From: an uncultured Ellagibacter sp.
GTDB lineage: Bacteria; Actinomycetota; Coriobacteriia; Coriobacteriales; Eggerthellaceae
Reading direction: 5' to 3'
DNA: 64,000 nucleotides
NCBI RefSeq assembly: GCF_934643285.1
Contig: NZ_CAKUBT010000006.1
Location: 1-64,000, forward strand
Shown here: positions 58,857-64,000 of the stretch, in pieces
Layout of the letters: each line of letters begins with the position of its first letter
How positions within the stretch are numbered: the stretch's first letter is position 1
Position numbers and translations under genes: made by a program
The notes under the pieces: generated by a model
Databases searched by the model: none
Seen by the model: only the letters and a program-made list of their open reading frames with translations
What the model was told of the DNA's origin: nothing

Positions 58857-60176
58857 CTAGCTTAAGATGAACATGGCCAAAAATGCGATGGCGGCCACCC
58901 ACATGAGGGGCTTGACCTCGCGCGCCTTGCCGGTGACCAGCATAATCACGCAGTAGGAGATGAAGCCAAAGCCGATGCCGTTAGTGATCGAGTAGGTCAT
59001 CGGGATGCCCATGATGGTCGCAAACGCCGGGAATGCGAACTCAATGCGCGTCCAGTCGATGTTGATGACGTCGGAGAGCATGAGATAGCCAACGACGACG
59101 AGCGCGCCGCAGGTCGCGGAGCTCGACACCATACCGATGATGGGCGACGCGAACGCGAAGATCACGAACAGGATGCCGACCACCAGGTTCGAGAGGCCCG
59201 TGCGCGCACCGGCGGCAGCGCCCGAAGTGGACTCAACGAAGCTCGTGACCGAGCTCGCGCCCACGAAACCGCCGACGGCGGCCGCAGCGGAGTCGACCAT
59301 GAGAATCGGCTGGATATCCTTCACATCGCCGTTCTCGTCAACGAAATCAGCCTGCTCGCCAACGGCGACGACCGTGCCCATGGTGTCGAAGAAGTCGCTC
59401 ATGAGCAGCGAGAACACGAACAGCAGCAGCGCGGGCTGCAGGAAGACCTGCGCGATGGCCATCGTGTCAGTGCCGGGAATCGTCTGGAACGGTGCCGCGA
59501 AGGCCGAGAAATCGAGCCCGAAGCTCCACGACGAGGGAAGCGGGGTGACACCCAGGGGAATGCCTGCGATGGTGGCGACGATAATGGAAATGAGCAGGCC
59601 ACCCTTCACATTGAGGACCTGGAGCACCACAGCAACCGCAATCGCGATCAGCGACACGATCGCAACCGGCGCCGACAGGTCGCCAAGCCCCAAGATGGTC
59701 GACTCGTTGGCGACGATGATGTCGCCGCCCTTAAGACCGATGAATGCGATGAACAAACCGATGCCAATACCGATTGCATGGCGCAAGCTCACGGGAATCG
59801 CGTCCATGACTGCCTTGCGCAAACCGCAGACAACCAGGACAAGGATTACGATACCTTCCAGAAAGACGATGGCCATCGCCACGCGCCAGTCGACGGCAGC
59901 GCCGCCAAGGCAGAGCGTGTACGCCACGATTGCGTTGATGCCCATGCCAGACGCAAGCGCGATCGGCCGGTTCGCGATAAGACCCATCGCGATAGTCATG
60001 ATCGCCGCGCCGAAGCACGTCGCCGTGAGCGCCGCATCAAACGGAACACCTGCGACCACCAGCATATTCGGGTTCACTGCGATGATGTACGCCATCGCGA
60101 GAAACGTCGTCAAGCCGCCGATGATCTCGTTTCCGATCGTGCTCTTGCGCTCCGAAATCTTAAAAAACGAGTCCAC
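58857..60176 (-). CDS. NCS2-family purine permease (AzgA/PbuG type)
   Basis: A 439-residue permease with 12-14 membrane segments. Conserved blocks are NEIIGGLTTFLAMAYIIAVNP, the substrate-site TATCFGAAIMTIAMG, GMGINAIVAY, DFFDTMGTVVAVG and GASSVTSFVESTSGAAAGARTGLS, all of the AzgA/PbuG adenine/guanine/hypoxanthine group. Translation is placed at GTG (60176), where AAAGGGAGG lies just upstream. Longer open-frame Met codons would add an unlikely leader. A -10 box at 60298 suggests a leader of about 115 nt, in which no purine riboswitch was recognised. Confidence 0.92.
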   Translation of the reverse strand: MDSFFKISERKSTIGNEIIGGLTTFLAMAYIIAVNPNMLVVAGVPFDAALTATCFGAAIMTIAMGLIANRPIALASGMGINAIVAYTLCLGGAAVDWRVAMAIVFLEGIVILVLVVCGLRKAVMDAIPVSLRHAIGIGIGLFIAFIGLKGGDIIVANESTILGLGDLSAPVAIVSLIAIAVAVVLQVLNVKGGLLISIIVATIAGIPLGVTPLPSSWSFGLDFSAFAAPFQTIPGTDTMAIAQVFLQPALLLFVFSLLMSDFFDTMGTVVAVGEQADFVDENGDVKDIQPILMVDSAAAAVGGFVGASSVTSFVESTSGAAAGARTGLSNLVVGILFVIFAFASPIIGMVSSSATCGALVVVGYLMLSDVINIDWTRIEFAFPAFATIMGIPMTYSITNGIGFGFISYCVIMLVTGKAREVKPLMWVAAIAFLAMFILS

Positions 60177-60499
60177 TTTCCTCCCTTTCCCTTGCGCCCG
60201 CGCGAAAGCGATCAGGCAAGCCCGCACCTGAAGACTCAGCTGCCGAGGTGAACCCAAACTGGGCACTTTCGCGTGAAAACATTTTCTCAACGGAAGGATT
60301 CTAGCATGCTAAAGCGCACACAAGACGCACATAAATGGAAAGCGCCTTCAATGGCGACTACGTCGCACAGTGCGGAAAACGAGGTCACACCAGCGGTCGC
60401 CTACCCCCTCCCTCAGCTTATCAGCTGCGCACATCTCCTGATACAAGCTCATTCGCAAAATGCCATTTATCGGCCCCTTGGAAGCCCCCTGCAAGCACT
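60177..60499. other. Intergenic region upstream of the purine permease
   Basis: These 323 bases hold the permease promoter candidate and leader on the minus strand. I see no gene, repeat or recognised riboswitch in it. Confidence 0.5.
60298..60303 (-). promoter_or_regulatory. -10 box of the NCS2 permease
   Basis: TAGAAT on the minus strand; the best -35 candidate (GTCTTG, 17 bases upstream) is poor. Confidence 0.45.
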
Positions 60500-62392
60500 C
60501 TAATCTTTATCGATCACCGCAACGGTAAACCAGGCGCGTTCGTAGGGACGGTAGCGAGTGCCCGACTCCCGCAGCTCGAACCCGTCGCGCTTTGAGAGGT
60601 CCTCAACGTCGCGCGACATGACGCCGTTTTGGGTCTGCCCCAAAACGACAATCGGGCCATGATAGCCATCAAGAATCTCTTCCCAGGAGTTTTTGCAGGT
60701 GAGAGTCGGAGAATATGCCTCATACGCCAAGTTCCAGTTGCCTTTTTGCCAATCCATGTACGTTTGGGAAATGTCGGGATAGGCAAGCGCGGTCAGGCTG
60801 ATGTACCCGATGTCGGACGAGACGACAAGCGGAGCCTTCCCGTCGTTTTCCTGCGTCACGCGATCGACCGTCTGGCGCACCTCGTCGAGCGCCTCCTGGT
60901 TGTCGGAGCTGTAGAAGTCGCCAACGAGCAGCGTCATATTGAGGACGGACACGGAAAGAAGGATAGCGCATGCCGCACCGACGAGTACGCGCGAGCGAAT
61001 GCGGGAAAGAAGCATCACCGCCGCGAAAAGGAGCGGACCGATTGCCACCCCGAGGTAGCGGTAGTACACGATAAGCGAGTCCATCAGAATGGAGGCCGAG
61101 AAGGAAATCGCGAAAACGCCCAGGTAGATCGCGAGCGCACAGAGCACGGGGGCAACCGAGTCGCGCGAGGCCCAAACGGCAAGGCGCCGAGAAAGCGAAT
61201 CGCGCTGGGCGCGGGGGCTTTCGGACTCGGGGGCAAAATTCGCAGGAAGCTCACCATCCTCGGCGGGCGCATTCGAGGAACACGAGCTGCCTTCGTCCGC
61301 AAAGCCCACGGCAGCCCGCTCCCCGAAGTCCTCGCCTCCCGCAGCCTTCCCCGTCGCAGCGCGCGAGCCGCCTTCCGCACGTTCGCCCGCAAGAACATGC
61401 GACTTCGCCAGGCGCACGAGAGACCAGATGGCCCACGCGCAAAGCCACACGAGCGTCGCTGCCAGAAGAACCCGCCCCACCACCTGGGGCACGGCGCCGT
61501 AGTTCCCCTCCAACGCGAAATGCACGAAGCTCGTTCGCACCGGGTACATCGCGAACTCAATGTAGGTGACGGGAAACACCATGTTCGCCCAGTACGTGTT
61601 CGACACAACGCCCATCTGATGCACGAGCACCATAAGCCACGGCGCATAGAGCGCAACCTGAATGACGGCGCTCGCAACGAGTACTCCCAAAGCCGCCGCG
61701 CCACGTCGACGGGCGGCTCGATTGATGCAGAAGATGAGCAGCAGCAGGTTCACCATAAAGGCGGACATGGCGCCAAAGTAGTGCAGGTATGCGCTGAACA
61801 GGCTTGACACAGCGAAGACAACCCACCACGAAAGCGGCGCACCCGCAAGAAGTCTCTTCCCCTGCGCGCGTTTCTGGACGCAGGCCACAGAGCCTTCGCA
61901 CGCCGGCCCGCGCAAAGCGCACGCGATGCGCCACGCGGTGAGCGCGCACAGCATGACGGAAAACGTCGCCCACGAGTACATGCGAATCTCGGTCGACATA
62001 ATGGCGGTATAGGGAATGAACAGGACGAATGCGGTGAACAGCACGCCGGGCTTCCAGCCGAAATCGCGACGGACATGCGTGTATCCAAGGCTTGCAAGGG
62101 CGATCGACCCCAAAACCGTGAACAGGCGATACACAAGAATGTTCTGCCCGAAAACCAGGTTGAGGACATGCAGCGCCCAGTAGAAGAGCACGGGGTGCAC
62201 ATCGCCCGAGCCGATGCGCCAAATCTCGGAGAAGGAATGGTTCGCTATGGCAACCGAATAGCTCTCATCGAACCAGATATAGCCATGGAAAGCCCCCACA
62301 AGCACAAACGCCGACCCCAATGCAAGAACGGCAAGATGGAACCAACGAGACGAAAGCACCCCCTGCGCCCCTGCTCCGCTCGCACGCTTCAT
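60500..62392 (-). CDS. Membrane glycosyltransferase (GT39/ArnT-like)
   Basis: A 630-residue protein with about ten membrane segments in two blocks, split by a charged, Ala/Glu-rich cytoplasmic loop (about residues 330-400). Near residue 40 it has FHGYIWFDESYSVAIANHSF, matching the acidic first-loop motif of lipid-linked sugar transferases in the GT-C superfamily, followed by DVHPVLFYWALHV. The C-terminal 130 residues form a soluble domain. It probably transfers a sugar from a polyprenyl carrier to a surface glycan or protein. The start at 62392 has GGGAGGG. The divergent YdjC-like deacetylase gene is an apt neighbour. Confidence 0.82.
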   Translation of the reverse strand: MKRASGAGAQGVLSSRWFHLAVLALGSAFVLVGAFHGYIWFDESYSVAIANHSFSEIWRIGSGDVHPVLFYWALHVLNLVFGQNILVYRLFTVLGSIALASLGYTHVRRDFGWKPGVLFTAFVLFIPYTAIMSTEIRMYSWATFSVMLCALTAWRIACALRGPACEGSVACVQKRAQGKRLLAGAPLSWWVVFAVSSLFSAYLHYFGAMSAFMVNLLLLIFCINRAARRRGAAALGVLVASAVIQVALYAPWLMVLVHQMGVVSNTYWANMVFPVTYIEFAMYPVRTSFVHFALEGNYGAVPQVVGRVLLAATLVWLCAWAIWSLVRLAKSHVLAGERAEGGSRAATGKAAGGEDFGERAAVGFADEGSSCSSNAPAEDGELPANFAPESESPRAQRDSLSRRLAVWASRDSVAPVLCALAIYLGVFAISFSASILMDSLIVYYRYLGVAIGPLLFAAVMLLSRIRSRVLVGAACAILLSVSVLNMTLLVGDFYSSDNQEALDEVRQTVDRVTQENDGKAPLVVSSDIGYISLTALAYPDISQTYMDWQKGNWNLAYEAYSPTLTCKNSWEEILDGYHGPIVVLGQTQNGVMSRDVEDLSKRDGFELRESGTRYRPYERAWFTVAVIDKD

Positions 62393-62523
62393 AAACCCTC
62401 CCGAGCAATCGATCCCCAATAACGCACCTGCATGAGAGTACTATTATTTCGTTTGTCTCGCTTGTCTTCAAAAAGATAGCGTTTTGAAGACAAACACCGC
62501 GCACGAACATGAAAGGGAGGCTT

Positions 62524-63417
62524 GTGGCGCTCATCATTCACGCAGACGACTTTGGGATTACCGTCGAGCAATCGAAGGCCATCCTCGAGCTTTCGGACGC
62601 ATGCGGCGGCCATGGAGCCCTGTCGAGCATGAGCATGTTCGCGAACAGCCCGGCGTTTAACGAATGCGCCGAGCTTGTCCGTCCCTTCGTCGACGCGGGA
62701 AAGATAAAGCTTGGCCTGCACCTCAATATCGTGGAAGGGCATCCTGTCTCCAACCCCGACGACGTGCCGCTGCTGGTGAACGAGCGCGGAACCTTCTCCC
62801 ATTCCTTTATGGGATACCTGATGGCATCGACACTGCGCACCGGCGACCGTGACGGCATTCGCGAGCAGCTTGCCCGCGAATTCAGCGAGCAGATCAAGCG
62901 CTATCTCGAGGCCTTCCCCGACCAACGTCGTAATCTCCGTGTCGACACGCATCAGCACACGCATATGGTGCCCCTCGTGCACGACGCGCTCCTGGCTGCG
63001 TGCCGGCGCACCGATTGCTTGGTCACGACCGCACGCCTTCCCGTGGAGCCGATCGGCCCGCACCTTAAGAGCCCGCGACGCATCGCGGCAATTTCGCCTG
63101 TCAACCTCGTGAAAGACGCGCTGCTCGCCCTTCTCGCCCCGCACTGCCGCAAGGATTTGGAAGGGGGAAGCCACGTCGCCGACTTTTCCGGCATCGTGCT
63201 CTCAGGATGCATGCAGAAAACCACGCCCAGCCTGATTGCCGACATGGAGGCGCGCGCCGCCGAGCGAGGACGCGATCTCGAGGTGCTTTTCCACCCGATC
63301 AGCGTCCCCGTCGAGCAGTGCCTCGATCCCGAGAACCTGCCGTTCGCGCAAGCGTGCGCCTCCCCTAACCGCAACGCTGAGGCGAAGCTGATAGCAAGCC
63401 TATCGACGCGCGCATAG
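62524..63417 (+). CDS. ChbG/HpnK (YdjC) family carbohydrate deacetylase
   Basis: A 297-residue YdjC-type deacetylase. LIIHADDFGIT at the N-terminus carries the metal-binding HADD, GLHLNIVEGHPVSN the next His, and RVDTHQHTHMVP the last metal-binding histidines. Relatives remove acetyl groups from chito-oligosaccharides or hopanoid/lipid-linked amino sugars. I favour GTG (62524) after AAAGGGAGG; the ATG five codons earlier is an alternative but has a weak ribosome site. It is divergent from the GT39-like gene, so both may act in one surface-glycan pathway. Confidence 0.9.
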   Translation: MALIIHADDFGITVEQSKAILELSDACGGHGALSSMSMFANSPAFNECAELVRPFVDAGKIKLGLHLNIVEGHPVSNPDDVPLLVNERGTFSHSFMGYLMASTLRTGDRDGIREQLAREFSEQIKRYLEAFPDQRRNLRVDTHQHTHMVPLVHDALLAACRRTDCLVTTARLPVEPIGPHLKSPRRIAAISPVNLVKDALLALLAPHCRKDLEGGSHVADFSGIVLSGCMQKTTPSLIADMEARAAERGRDLEVLFHPISVPVEQCLDPENLPFAQACASPNRNAEAKLIASLSTRA

Positions 63418-63426
63418 GGAAAGCAC

Positions 63427-64000
63427 CTACTCGCCGAGCGCCTCCGCGGCTTCCATCCACTCTTCCTCGAGCGCCTCGATCTGCGCTTCGATTTGCTTGA
63501 TTTCCTTCTGCATATCGCCAAGCTTCACGTAATCGGAGGGATCGACCTCGGTCATGGCCTGGTGAATGCCCTCAATCTTGCCGCGTAGCGTGTCCATCTT
63601 GCGCTCGGCCGACGCCATCGACTTCCGAAGTGCGCGAATCTCGCCGCCCGAAAGCTTCGACGCCACGCCCGTCGCTTGCTCGCCCGCCGACGTTGAAGGC
63701 TGTTTGGAGGCAGAGGCCTTCCCACTTGAAGAGGCAACCACACCGCCGCGCTCGTCGGTGGTGCGCCCCACAAGTTCCAGATACTCGTCGACGCCGCGCG
63801 GCAGATGGCGAATCTTGCCGTTGATCAGCGCATACTGGTTGTCGGTCACGCGCTCCATGAGATAGCGGTCGTGCGTGACCAAAAGCAGCGTGCCGGGCCA
63901 TCCGTCGAGCAGGTCTTCCACCTGCGCGAGCATGTCGGTGTCCAGATCGTTGCCCGGCTCGTCCAAGATGAGCACGTTCGGCTCGTCAAGCAAGATGAGC
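63427..64000 (-). CDS. ABC-F family ATPase, C-terminal part (5' end beyond window)
   Basis: The visible 191 codons are the end of a duplicated ABC-F protein. LILDEPGNDLDTDML is the second Walker B/D loop, LLVTHDRYLMERVTD the H loop, and a charged linker leads into a C-terminal coiled coil (LRKSMASAERKMDTLRGKI...). Coiled-coil tails of this type occur in Uup-like members that act on ribosomes or branched DNA. DEPGNDLD carries Gly-Asn-Asp where most ABC-F proteins have Thr-Asn-His, a known variation in Uup. The gene is convergent with the deacetylase and ends 10 bases from it. Confidence 0.9.
   Translation of the reverse strand, partial: LILLDEPNVLILDEPGNDLDTDMLAQVEDLLDGWPGTLLLVTHDRYLMERVTDNQYALINGKIRHLPRGVDEYLELVGRTTDERGGVVASSSGKASASKQPSTSAGEQATGVASKLSGGEIRALRKSMASAERKMDTLRGKIEGIHQAMTEVDPSDYVKLGDMQKEIKQIEAQIEALEEEWMEAAEALGE

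Noticed and set aside
60177..60303. Possible purine riboswitch ahead of the NCS2 permease
   Set aside because: The conserved three-way-junction sequences of purine aptamers could not be found; only a leader of ordinary sequence is seen.

Overview
The window is about 60% G+C, densely coded bacterial chromosome. Gene content points to an anaerobic actinobacterium of class Coriobacteriia, most likely family Eggerthellaceae. The pointers are two molybdopterin oxidoreductase operons, a LuxR regulator with a membrane-transporter-like N-terminus, an OFA-type MFS permease beside a molybdoenzyme, and a four-domain ribosomal protein S1. No rRNA, tRNA, phage, transposase or CRISPR array was seen. The genus cannot be fixed from sequence alone.

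Layout, left to right. 1-4849: the 5' part of a CCG-domain Fe-S protein, then a three-gene membrane molybdoenzyme operon (catalytic, four-cluster ferredoxin, NrfD anchor). The catalytic subunit has no Tat signal and carries a duplicated C-terminal repeat. 5274-15139: a PhnP-like hydrolase, pheST behind a Phe T-box leader, a GNAT acetyltransferase, a cystine/dicarboxylate-type symporter, a histidine phosphatase and a secreted coiled-coil/double-psi barrel protein. 15284-20784: a compact operon encoding an ArsM-like methyltransferase, a CobW-family GTPase and an ArsM-ArsS (methyltransferase-radical SAM) fusion, with a zinc-type macrodomain gene divergent from it. 21126-24678: an ECF transporter (S component, two ATPases, EcfT) behind a Trp-specifier T-box leader, so probably a tryptophan importer. 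24811-33464: a polysaccharide deacetylase, recN, dtd, uvrB, coaE and rpsA.

33830-40395: a second, catechol-dehydroxylase-like molybdoenzyme operon (catalytic, small ferredoxin, unknown protein, MFS permease), flanked by a small zinc-ribbon gene and a membrane LuxR regulator. 40479-43242: a Fur/PerR repressor, amt-glnB, and an orphan HipB-like HTH gene whose promoter sits between the arms of an inverted repeat. 43471-49972: a long operon starting with a carboxyltransferase-BCCP fusion, then accC, an Asp23 protein, nusB, xseB and dxs. 50183-64000: a PEBP protein, a FeoA-FeoB fusion, a Cof-type HAD phosphatase, a two-domain PPK2, a YigZ protein, a beta-carbonic anhydrase, an SDR, a purine permease, a GT39-like membrane glycosyltransferase, a YdjC/ChbG deacetylase and the 3' part of an ABC-F ATPase.

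The best candidate for an undescribed system is the methyltransferase-GTPase-ArsMS operon at 15284-19791. Its parts suggest a dedicated organoarsenical (arsenosugar-type) pathway without an ArsR regulator or arsenite pump nearby. The second candidate is the dehydroxylase-like operon at 33830-38445 with its unknown 155-residue component. Also notable are a dispersed palindromic intergenic repeat (two inverted copies), a MITE-like element and several short tandem repeats. All functional statements rest on motif recognition by eye; no database search was possible.
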